DNA of 6,861 nucleotides from JBBABP01 sp041657585 (GCA_041657585.1 JBBABP010000054.1:1-6861), one strand, 5' to 3'; positions 1-6,628 are shown, counted from the stretch's first letter. Program-made: numbers and translations. The notes: generated by a model not told the origin, from the sequence alone.

Positions 1-405
1 ATTTAAGTAAGGAAACGCGCGTCTGTTAGTTTATCTCGCCTATTGGTTCCTCCAAGTATAGAAGATACGTCCTCTGCTCTGGACAATACCTGATGAGATA
101 AATTAACAAATTCGCGTTTACGGCCGTTACGCCGCAAGGCGTTCCGGTTATAGATAGCGGATTGGCAAAGCCCCGTCAAGGGTCGAGCTATGTCCAAAAG
201 ATATAGTGGTTTTGTCCCTTATAAACCTTAAATACTCGATTCGAAGTTCAAAAGATTTAAAACCGAAATGAACGGTAAATCGGTTAAGCTTTTCTCCAGC
301 CTTGGTGCAACACGCGCTAGGTTGGCAGAACTTATACTCTAAGGTCAGTCAGCCTTCGCCTTAAGCTTTAAGGGGTTGGTGGAGCGGGATTCCGACTGAT
401 TTACA
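1..405 (+). ncRNA. Candidate structured RNA or long structured leader, family not recognised; 5' end possibly outside window
   Basis: No credible protein gene lies here, but the + strand folds into nested helices. A closing helix pairs 1-7 with 227-233 and 8-12 with 217-221 (5-nt bulge). Inside it, 13-19 pairs with 113-119, and after a 5x5 internal loop 25-37 pairs with 95-107 (13 bp, one G.U). A hairpin at 129-142 has a GCAA tetraloop, and 154-158 pairs with 187-191. A second domain has 261-266/280-285, 296-302/319-325 (one G.U) and 342-350/394-402 (two G.U), the last enclosing a hairpin at 359-373. The G.U pairs and GNRA loop favour the + strand, although I allowed G.U on that strand when searching. 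I looked for and did not find tmRNA, RNase P, 6S, SRP or rRNA signatures. It could be a stand-alone RNA or the 5' leader of the S-layer gene. The fold was made by hand, without energy calculation or covariation. Confidence 0.45.
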
Positions 406-514
406 GTAAAAAGTAAAGTTTTAAATTCATTAGAGCAGAGAATTGAACAACATCATTATTAATCTGTTCCGACTACTATTGTCCGGACGATTAAAATGAT
501 ATTAATCATTAATT
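406..514 (+). promoter_or_regulatory. AT-rich upstream region of the S-layer gene with two inverted repeats, no Shine-Dalgarno
   Basis: Two hairpin-capable elements sit just before the start codon. In the first, 466-473 pairs with 481-488 around a 7-nt loop (one G.U, one C-C mismatch); its right arm, GTCCGGAC, is itself an 8-bp palindrome. In the second, AATGAT (495-500) pairs with ATCATT (505-510) around ATTA, ending four bases before the ATG at 515. Neither is followed by a T-run, so they are not intrinsic terminators. A weak promoter could be TTTACA (400-405) with TAAATT (422-427) 16 bases on, and TAAAAT (492-497) is another -10-like hexamer without a good -35. Nothing resembling AGGAGG precedes 515. 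Operator or translational control is possible but not shown. Confidence 0.25.
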
Positions 515-3500
515 ATGAAAAAATTACGCAAATTCTTGACTGTCAGCGTAATGGTATTATCCATCATTGCCATGAGCGGTTTAACAATCGCTCCTTCTGC
601 CAATGCGGCTGCCTCAACTGGCGACCTCATCAAAATGGCTGGCAACACTTCTGTTTATTACCTTGGTGCTGACGGTAAGAGATACGTTTTCCCTAACTCC
701 ACTACCTATTTCTCTTGGTACACAGATTTCAGCGGAGTAGTTACTATTCCGGCTGCTGAATTACAGAGCTATCCTTTGGGTGGCAATGTAACCATGAGAC
801 CAGGTACTAAGTTAGTGAAAATCACGACTGACCCTAAAGTTTATGTCGTTGAACCTAATGGTGTCTTAAGAGGAATCCAGACTGAAGCTCAGGCTGCTTC
901 TTTATTCGGCACTAGCTGGAACAAGAGAGTTGTCGATGTTCCTGATGCTTTCTTCACCAACTATACTACCGGTACTGCTTTAGCGACTGGCGCGACTCCG
1001 GCTGGTTCTATTGTAAAGAATGCTGGCTCCGCTAGCGTTTATTACTATGATGGTACCAACTATCGCACTATCGCTAATGAAACTGCCTTTAATGCTAACA
1101 GATTCCAGTGGGCTAACGTTATCACTATCAGCAATACTATTGCTGCTGGCGGTACTACCGTTTCTACTGCTGAATTCGTTAACGTTTCTCAGGGTGGTTC
1201 CACTGGTACTATTATTACCGGTTCTGGTTTGATGGTTAGCTTATCCGCTTCCACCCCGGCATCTGTTTCAGTACCTTTAAATGGTTCTCGCGTTCCGATG
1301 GCTAAAGTCAATTTGACTGCGGCTAATGATGGCGCGGTTACTGTTAACTCTATTACCGTCAAGAGAATCGGCTTATCAGTTTATAACCAGATTGATAAGA
1401 TTTGGGCGGAAAAGGATGGCGAAATAGTCGCCCCTAAGAAGTCCATGAATTCCAATGACGAATCTATCTTAGTGTTCTCCCCGGCTTTAACTATTAACGC
1501 TGGACAGACTGCTTCCTTAGATTTAATTGTTGGTTTAAAGGATTATAACAGTCAGACTGGCAATATCGGTTTGAGCATTAATGCTGCCTCCGCTATTAGC
1601 GCGACAGCCGCTTCTGTTACCGGTTCTTTCCCAGTCAACGGTAATTTGATGTCTCCGACTTCTTATACCGTTGTCAATCTTGGTTTAACCGCGACTTCCA
1701 CTGTCGGTTCTGTCAAGGTCGGTGATACTAATGTTGAATTAGGACATTTTGAAGTTACCTTTAACACTGCTTCTAGCACTGCTAAAGATACTACCATCAA
1801 GTCCTTAACTTTAAAGAACAATGGCGTTGAAGATTTGGCTACTGCCATGTCTAACATGTACATTGAATATTCCGGTAGCAAAGTTTCTACCAGCTATACC
1901 GTAGACGGTCGCTATGTGACCTTCTATTTCGGTACCGGATTAGATCTCTTAAAGGATGACTTTTCCAAGATTTTATATATCAAGGGCGATATCATTTCTA
2001 AGGAGAATACCTCTGACCCGGCTTTCAAGCTTATCTTAAACAAGAGCACCGATTTAGTCGCTTATGAAAAATCGACTGGTTTCGCTGTTAATGTTTTAGA
2101 TGGTACTTCTGGAGGCACTGCTGCCGATGGTAAATTATTAGTTTCTGTTAACATCACTGCTGGTGTTTTATCAGTTTCTAAGAAATCTACCTCTCCTTCC
2201 GATACTTCTATCGTCAAGGGTTCTGATAACGTCATGTTATTAGCCAGCATCCGCGCCGATGAAGCTATTACTGTGGACGGTATGAGAGTACATTATGCTC
2301 CGTCCGTCAGCGCTTCTAGCACCGAATTCGAAAATGTTAGGGTTTATATCAATGACCTCCTTTTGGATTCTTTTGATCCGAGTGTAGCTACTGGCAGCTA
2401 TGTGGATGTTGATAGTACCTTTACTTTGAAGCAGGGTGATAACGAAGTGAAGATTATGGCCAGAGCCAAGAGCAATGCCCTTGCTGGTTCCGATATCAAG
2501 TTCTCTTTGTTGGGCGATGATATCTTTACCAATGCCAAGCCGGAATATGTTGCTTCAGGAAATCAGGTTACTGAAACCCCTGGTGGCAGCGCTAACGGTG
2601 CTATCTTTACTGTTCAGGGCGCTTCCTTGATTACTGTCAGAAATGACGGGTATTCCGATACTAAGGGTGTCGTTCAAGGCGCGACCGATGTTTCTTTGGC
2701 TAAGTTCAATGTTAAGGCGAGCAATGATGACGTTAAAGTCACTTCTATCGCTTTCAGCAAGAACAGCACGGCTACTAACACCACTATTAATGTTAGCAGC
2801 ATCTCCGACATGAAGTTATATGTTGACGGCGTTCAAGTCGGCAACACCACTGACTTTGGTTCTTCCGGTGTTACTTTCTCTTCTTTGAACTTTACTATTG
2901 CTAAAGATTCAACTAAATCAATCGAATTAAAAGGTTCCTTTGATTCTTCTGCCGAAGGTAATTTCGCGACAACCATGACGATTAATGCTCAGGATTCTCG
3001 CGGTACTTCCGTTGTTAACAGTAATACTGCCGATTCTGTCTATCTCAGCATGTTGACTACCGGTACTTTGACTGTTGCCCTTGCTGGCGATACTCCTAGC
3101 GAAGGCATCTTAGCTTCTAAGGCTGGTGTTGAACAGGAAGTTGCTCAGTTTAAGTTCACTGCTCAAGACGACAGTGCTAACTTGACTGAAATCAATGTCA
3201 TTAATACTCCATTAGCCTCTTCTACTAATGACGTTGCTTCTACTTCCGATGGCGTAGTTGATGCTGATTCTAGAATCGCTTCCATTAAGTTATATGATGG
3301 AGCTACTTTGATTGATAGCTTCGTCCCGGTTTACGGCGAAGGGAAATTCACTATCACCAACAACAAGATTGTCATTCCGGCTAATACCAGTAAGACTTTA
3401 TCTGTTAAGGTGGTTCTGAACGATATTAGCAACGATGCGTCAGCGACGAATAAGGATATTCACCTTGGTATTACCACGGTGAAATCCAAGTCTTCCGCCG

Positions 3501-4090
3501 GCTCCGAATCTACTCAGGGTGTAGCGGCGTTAGCTAATAATTTCCGTATCCGTAAGACTGTCCCGACTATCGCCTTACAGGTTTTGCCGTCCACTTTGCT
3601 CACTACCGGTAATCAGGTAGTTTCCAAGTTCTCGGTTTCAGCCGATGCTAACGGCGATGTTACTCTTGGTAAAGTCGCTATAAACTATGCCACTTCTACT
3701 GGCGTTACTATTGCGACGATGTCTTCCAATGGCGTCAGAATTAATGGTTCTACCAAAAATTTTGAGTCTACTGTTAGCGTCGCTAGCAGCACTATCACCA
3801 TTAATTTCGGAGACACTCCGGAAATAATCAGTGCTGGTACTACCAAGACCTTCGAAATCTTCACTAATGTCACTGCGGTCGGCACCGATTCTCAATCGCT
3901 TGTCACCTCTTTGAATGAAGAAGCCTCTTATGTTGTCTCTAGCAACGCTGACTCTAGCACCGCTGTTGATGGCGTAACTAACGGCACTTTCGTTTGGTCT
4001 GATGGTTCTCATGTCACCACTTATACTTATACTAATGGCCATAACGTATCCGGTCTCCCGACCTATACGCAGAGCATGACCAAGAACTAA
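515..4090 (+). CDS. S-layer-like secreted surface protein with six beta-sandwich repeats (Patescibacteria type)
   Basis: The 1191-residue protein starts with a signal peptide: basic KKLRK, a hydrophobic core at about 7-26, and a likely Sec signal peptidase site after Ala31 (ANA|A). Residues 36-215 hold three diverged copies of a motif of the form 'L/IVK..(G)..VY...(D)G..R.I/F', starting near 38, 99 and 165. After a Gly/Ser/Thr linker (about 226-245) come about six beta-rich repeats, starting near 251, 398, 566, 717, 866 and 1030. Each opens with an 'AxFxVxA....V.V.SI' strand pair and closes with an 'I.AG.T..L.L' strand pair. The tail (about 1159-1191) has WSD, NG..V and GLP. There is no cysteine and no transmembrane segment after the signal. 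The composition (Ser/Thr/Val/Ala/Asn-rich, low charge) suits a self-assembling outer lattice. I recognise the head and tail as typical of CPR S-layer proteins; the function is inferred from that. It has its own terminators and no Shine-Dalgarno sequence. The start was chosen because it gives the complete signal peptide. An adhesin or other giant surface protein is the alternative. Confidence 0.85.
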   Translation: MKKLRKFLTVSVMVLSIIAMSGLTIAPSANAAASTGDLIKMAGNTSVYYLGADGKRYVFPNSTTYFSWYTDFSGVVTIPAAELQSYPLGGNVTMRPGTKLVKITTDPKVYVVEPNGVLRGIQTEAQAASLFGTSWNKRVVDVPDAFFTNYTTGTALATGATPAGSIVKNAGSASVYYYDGTNYRTIANETAFNANRFQWANVITISNTIAAGGTTVSTAEFVNVSQGGSTGTIITGSGLMVSLSASTPASVSVPLNGSRVPMAKVNLTAANDGAVTVNSITVKRIGLSVYNQIDKIWAEKDGEIVAPKKSMNSNDESILVFSPALTINAGQTASLDLIVGLKDYNSQTGNIGLSINAASAISATAASVTGSFPVNGNLMSPTSYTVVNLGLTATSTVGSVKVGDTNVELGHFEVTFNTASSTAKDTTIKSLTLKNNGVEDLATAMSNMYIEYSGSKVSTSYTVDGRYVTFYFGTGLDLLKDDFSKILYIKGDIISKENTSDPAFKLILNKSTDLVAYEKSTGFAVNVLDGTSGGTAADGKLLVSVNITAGVLSVSKKSTSPSDTSIVKGSDNVMLLASIRADEAITVDGMRVHYAPSVSASSTEFENVRVYINDLLLDSFDPSVATGSYVDVDSTFTLKQGDNEVKIMARAKSNALAGSDIKFSLLGDDIFTNAKPEYVASGNQVTETPGGSANGAIFTVQGASLITVRNDGYSDTKGVVQGATDVSLAKFNVKASNDDVKVTSIAFSKNSTATNTTINVSSISDMKLYVDGVQVGNTTDFGSSGVTFSSLNFTIAKDSTKSIELKGSFDSSAEGNFATTMTINAQDSRGTSVVNSNTADSVYLSMLTTGTLTVALAGDTPSEGILASKAGVEQEVAQFKFTAQDDSANLTEINVINTPLASSTNDVASTSDGVVDADSRIASIKLYDGATLIDSFVPVYGEGKFTITNNKIVIPANTSKTLSVKVVLNDISNDASATNKDIHLGITTVKSKSSAGSESTQGVAALANNFRIRKTVPTIALQVLPSTLLTTGNQVVSKFSVSADANGDVTLGKVAINYATSTGVTIATMSSNGVRINGSTKNFESTVSVASSTITINFGDTPEIISAGTTKTFEIFTNVTAVGTDSQSLVTSLNEEASYVVSSNADSSTAVDGVTNGTFVWSDGSHVTTYTYTNGHNVSGLPTYTQSMTKN

Positions 4091-4126
4091 GTTAGGTTAA
4101 GACATTTAAGTTTTCCTGATTTTCTT

Positions 4127-4135
4127 TGATATAAT
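4127..4135 (+). promoter_or_regulatory. Extended -10 promoter-like element just ahead of a terminator
   Basis: The bases TGATATAAT are a perfect extended -10 (TGN plus TATAAT) in the gap between the S-layer stop codon and its terminator. No TTGACA-like -35 sits at the normal 16-18 base distance. A start about seven bases downstream would fall at about 4142, the first bases of the terminator stem, so any transcript would be about 30 nt. It may be a chance match in AT-rich sequence. Confidence 0.2.
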
Positions 4136-4140
4136 CAGTA

Positions 4141-4170
4141 AAAAAGAGCCCCCGCAAGGGGGCTCTTTTT
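4141..4170 (+). terminator. Strong bidirectional intrinsic terminator after the S-layer gene
   Basis: A perfect 13-bp inverted repeat has arms at 4141-4153 and 4158-4170 and a GCAA tetraloop at 4154-4157. Its upper part is GAGCCCCC/GGGGGCTC and its base is A5/T5, so it has a U-tract in both directions. It lies 50 bases after the S-layer stop codon. It would end S-layer transcription and also stop antisense transcripts coming from the transposase on the minus strand. Confidence 0.92.
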
Positions 4171-4212
4171 AGTAGCTAAGGAATTATCATCCCCTCATGT
4201 TTCCATAAACTA

Positions 4213-4246
4213 TCCGGATATCCATCTAAGTATCCGGACTTTTTTT
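4213..4246 (+). terminator. Second intrinsic terminator in tandem
   Basis: The 8-bp stem TCCGGATA (4213-4220) / TATCCGGA (4231-4238) has a 10-base loop and is followed after one C by seven T's (4240-4246). The left arm is part of the 10-bp palindrome TATCCGGATA (4211-4220), so TATCCGGA also appears twice in direct orientation. It reads on the + strand as a back-up for the terminator 45 bases upstream. On the minus strand it has no proper U-tract. Confidence 0.75.
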
Positions 4247-4380
4247 AGCTCTGGTGGCGTTAGCCGCTAGGGCTAGTCGGTTAAAACGGTCAAAATTTCA
4301 AATCAAGAGGTTCTGCCGATTGAATCAAGAACATCACGGCCGTCATTAAGCCGCCGGAATGGTTGTTTCGGATATTGTAC

Positions 4381-5598
4381 TCAGCAGGTTACCGGAAAAG
4401 ATTTCCAGGTGCCGTCCCTAGTCCGGTAAGATATTTCAATCAAAATAAAATCACGTTCACATTTCTTGCAGAACAAAGGATCTCGACAATCCGATTTTTT
4501 CTTCCGTTCCCGCCAGGTCAGAATATGCGGCTCAAATAGCATATAGACTCGGCCATACAGATAAATCAGCCTCTGTGCCAGGATACGCAAAATCTTCTCC
4601 TTCAATACATTGGCATACATCCCATAGTATCTGATCATGTTGAAGCCCTTTTCCGGAACATGCCTGATCAGGCGGCCGATGAATTCGTCAATACCGAATT
4701 CAATCAGTGTATCCTCTTTAGTTAGTTTGTCCCGGTAGACGAAGTCCACCAGATCGTTGTCCGGTTCATAGGCGGTTATCTTCGCTTCCGACAGGCAAGG
4801 ACGTTTGGCATAGCGGCCGATATAGGCGACAGAATGGCTAGCGTTGTCTAGCTGTTCGCCGATCCAGACATACCACTCTTTCCGCCACAGGATATTCTGG
4901 ATGTCAAAGAAAACATCAGTTCCGAATTTCTTCCGCCAGAGGGCGGAGAGGTTGCCGCTCACTTTGAATCCGCCGGAGACGAATTCTTGCCGCAGCTTGC
5001 TCAGTAGAATAGTCTTGAACCTGGATTTGACGCTGGTTGCCGGGATGAAACTATATTCCTTGAATTGGCCGGTTTTCAAATCGACTCCGCCTAAAGAGTA
5101 TAAGACATGGATATGGCAGTTGAAGTTGAGCTTAGACCCGAAAGTATGCAAGACAGTCAGGATTCCCGGCAATAAATCAACCGTCTCCGCCCAATCGGAG
5201 ATCGCCTGACCGACTGATTGATGGAGATATGATAAGAGCCGGCGATTCTCTAGAAACAGCAGCCTGATTTCCCAAGGCACGGAGAACACCAAATGCTTAT
5301 GGGGGATATTAAATAATCTGGTTTGAGCTTTTTCCGTCCACTCGTCATTTTTGACTTTGCCGCAGGCATTGCAGAATCGTGATTTGCAGGTATGAGGCAC
5401 AAATCTTTTTTCTCGACAGCCTGGACAAACATAGGTGTTATATCCTAAAATATTCTTATCCCCGCAAGCCATGACTTTAGCTACGTTTTCTATCACCGCC
5501 GGCCTGATCATTCCTTTGTGCCGAGCATAAAAATCATCCCAATTATCCTTGAGAATCTCTTTGATTGTATACCTGGATGTCCGTATTGTTTCTAACAT
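4381..5598 (-). CDS. IS91-family HUH/Y2 rolling-circle transposase
   Basis: This enzyme nicks one DNA strand and moves the element by rolling-circle-like replication. From the ATG at 5598 it is 405 residues, a normal length for the family. An N-terminal zinc-finger domain has cysteines at 58, 61, 71, 76 and 79 (CPGC ... CKSRFCNAC). The HUH metal-binding pair is His162 and His164 in NCHIHV. The two catalytic tyrosines are Tyr259 and Tyr263 in YIGRY, spaced as in IS91. The family block HVPEKGF..IRYYG lies at about 313-326, and a CKKC pair (377/380) is near the C-terminus. All these residues are present, so it looks functional. The frame stays open to a TTG at 5661, but that lies inside the terminator of the upstream prmC gene, so 5598 is preferred. 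No Shine-Dalgarno is visible. A TATACT hexamer (5628-5633 on this strand) could be the -10 element. No accessory orf accompanies it. Confidence 0.9.
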   Translation of the reverse strand: MLETIRTSRYTIKEILKDNWDDFYARHKGMIRPAVIENVAKVMACGDKNILGYNTYVCPGCREKRFVPHTCKSRFCNACGKVKNDEWTEKAQTRLFNIPHKHLVFSVPWEIRLLFLENRRLLSYLHQSVGQAISDWAETVDLLPGILTVLHTFGSKLNFNCHIHVLYSLGGVDLKTGQFKEYSFIPATSVKSRFKTILLSKLRQEFVSGGFKVSGNLSALWRKKFGTDVFFDIQNILWRKEWYVWIGEQLDNASHSVAYIGRYAKRPCLSEAKITAYEPDNDLVDFVYRDKLTKEDTLIEFGIDEFIGRLIRHVPEKGFNMIRYYGMYANVLKEKILRILAQRLIYLYGRVYMLFEPHILTWRERKKKSDCRDPLFCKKCERDFILIEISYRTRDGTWKSFPVTC

Positions 5599-5606
5599 AA
5601 CGGAAA

Positions 5607-5634
5607 GTATATTAGCGTATATTATCCAGTATAC
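5607..5634 (-). repeat. Short iterated repeat upstream of the transposase
   Basis: On the + strand GTATATTA occurs at 5607-5614 and again at 5617-5624 (10-bp period), followed by the palindrome GTATAC at 5629-5634. The cluster covers the likely promoter region of the transposase, ending 9 bases before its start codon. Sites one helical turn apart could bind a protein such as the transposase itself, but AT-rich chance repetition is equally possible. Confidence 0.3.
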
Positions 5635-5659
5635 AATCAGAAAGGTTATTAAGGAACGC

Positions 5660-5686
5660 AAAAAAAGCCAACACGTAGTGTTGGCT
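5660..5686 (-). terminator. Intrinsic terminator of the prfA-prmC operon
   Basis: The 9-bp stem AGCCAACAC (5666-5674) / GTGTTGGCT (5678-5686) has a 3-base loop. Read on the minus strand it is followed by seven T's (5666-5660), making a good intrinsic terminator 43 bases after the prmC stop. On the + strand the run after the stem (TATTTTAT) is weaker. It separates prmC transcription from the transposase gene. Confidence 0.85.
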
Positions 5687-5728
5687 TATTTTATGAGGAG
5701 GTTTTTATGTGGAGTAAAAACCAAGTGA

Positions 5729-6628
5729 TTATATTAGCGTCTTTAGTATAAATAAGCGGTTTTTTCCGGAGAGGTCCTTAAGGAGTGAAGATTCAGTCTT
5801 CGGGAAATATTTGGCGGCTAAAACACCGATGCTTTTTGATTGTGCTGGATCAATCTCGCAAAATAGCGTCGCGGAATGATAGGGGATATCTTGAAGCTGC
5901 TCGAAAAGTTCCTGGTAATATTTTAAGCCGTCCGCGCCGCCGTCTAAAGCTAATAGTGGTTCGCGGCTGATGCTCGGCGACTTTTTTATTTGTTTTAAAG
6001 TCAGGTAGGGAAGATTGGCGGCGATTATCAAGTCGTTTTGGCTTAAATCGCGTTTGTTAAGCTTGAGGGGGGTAAGTAAATCGCCTTGATAGAATTTTAT
6101 TTTAACAGCCGCCTTATGGCTGGCAGCATTTTGTTTGGCGACCCGCAAAGCTGGTTCGGAAATATCGACCGCGGAAAATTGCGCTCGGCGGTAAGTCTGG
6201 GGCACTAGGCGTTTTAGCTCTTTGGCGAGGGAAATAATAATAGCGCCGGAGCCGGTGCCGAGATCGATGACGATTGGCTTTGCCGGTGCCGTACCCTTTT
6301 TAGAGGGTATTATCTTAATTATTTCGTCTATAATTTGTTCTGTCTCCGGCCGCGGTGTTAGGACTGCCGGCCCGACTTGGAAATCGCGGCCGTAGAATTC
6401 CTTAGAACCGGTTAAGTAGGCAATCGGCCAGTTTTTCAGGCGTTTATCCTCTAGTAATTTAAATTTTTTGTATATTTGCGGAGTTATTTCAGTTTCGGGG
6501 TGAATTAATAAAAACTCTCGGCTTTTATGTAATAGGAAAGCCAAAAGAAATTCGGTCTCTGGGCGTGACAGAGAAGAGTTTCTTAAAATATCCGCTAGAG
6601 TCATAATATGTTTTTTTGAAGTAATCAT
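5729..6628 (-). CDS. prmC: Peptide chain release factor N5-glutamine methyltransferase PrmC (HemK)
   Basis: This enzyme transfers a methyl group from S-adenosylmethionine to the glutamine of the GGQ motif in release factors, raising termination efficiency in the cytoplasm. The 299-residue length is normal. Residues about 10-75 form the helical PrmC N-terminal domain, ending in the typical PIAYLTG.KEFYG. TPRPETE (91-97) and the SAM-binding loop DLGTGSG (122-128) follow, with the acidic D155 (AVD) and GDL (182-184). The catalytic motif is NLPY (205-208) in place of the usual NPPY. EPLLALDGG.DGL (223-234) is the conserved family block. It lies 18 bases after the prfA stop, so the two are probably co-transcribed. 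The ATG at 6628 gives a full N-terminus. An internal ATG at 6604 (MTLADIL) is an alternative start that also fits family alignments; neither has a Shine-Dalgarno. Confidence 0.93.
   Translation of the reverse strand: MITSKKHIMTLADILRNSSLSRPETEFLLAFLLHKSREFLLIHPETEITPQIYKKFKLLEDKRLKNWPIAYLTGSKEFYGRDFQVGPAVLTPRPETEQIIDEIIKIIPSKKGTAPAKPIVIDLGTGSGAIIISLAKELKRLVPQTYRRAQFSAVDISEPALRVAKQNAASHKAAVKIKFYQGDLLTPLKLNKRDLSQNDLIIAANLPYLTLKQIKKSPSISREPLLALDGGADGLKYYQELFEQLQDIPYHSATLFCEIDPAQSKSIGVLAAKYFPKTESSLLKDLSGKNRLFILKTLI

Larger units (their letters stand above)
4247..5655 (-). mobile_element. IS91-like insertion sequence, ends not resolved
   Basis: The element is defined by its intact rolling-circle transposase, which sits alone between the terminators of two convergent transcription units. 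IS91-family elements lack terminal inverted repeats and make no target duplications, so the ends cannot be read from one sequence; the limits given are only the flanking terminators. Past the transposase stop there is a short stem TAGCC/GGCTA (4261-4275) and a GTTCT/AGAAC inverted repeat (4310-4314/4328-4332). Its right side contains CAAG (4326-4329) overlapping GAAC (4329-4332), the two tetranucleotides known as IS91 target motifs. Another GAAC is at 5654-5657 on the other side. Which of these marks an end is a guess. Confidence 0.4.

Noticed and set aside
3..197. Open frame of 64 codons on the minus strand
   Set aside because: No recognisable domain, no ribosome-binding site, and it runs through both arms of the long + strand helices, so the structured-RNA reading explains the sequence better.
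197..208. Group I intron S-element-like AAAGATATAGTGG
   Set aside because: The matching P7 partner and the P, Q and R core elements are absent, and no interrupted gene or rRNA flanks it.
376..393. tRNA or tmRNA 3' end on the minus strand (AATCCCGCTCCACCA)
   Set aside because: It resembles a T-arm and acceptor ending in CCA, but there is no proper T-stem partner and no matching 5' acceptor strand upstream; the bases are also used in the + strand fold.
3638..4042. 134-codon open frame antisense to the end of the S-layer gene
   Set aside because: It is a by-product of the Ser/Thr/Ala-rich codon pattern of the S-layer gene; no domain, no upstream signals, low-complexity sequence.
4306..4383. 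UGA recoding (as in some CPR lineages), since the frame stays open about 25 codons past the transposase UGA
   Set aside because: No in-frame UGA occurs within the S-layer, prmC or visible prfA frames, glycine is coded by ordinary GGN codons, and 25 open codons is not significant.
4844..5209. 121-codon open frame antisense to the transposase
   Set aside because: The transposase frame on the other strand has all catalytic motifs; this one shows no recognisable features.
5599..5661. Upstream TTG start extending the transposase by 21 residues
   Set aside because: The extension begins inside the prmC terminator and runs through the likely promoter; the hydrophobic extra residues are not part of the family.
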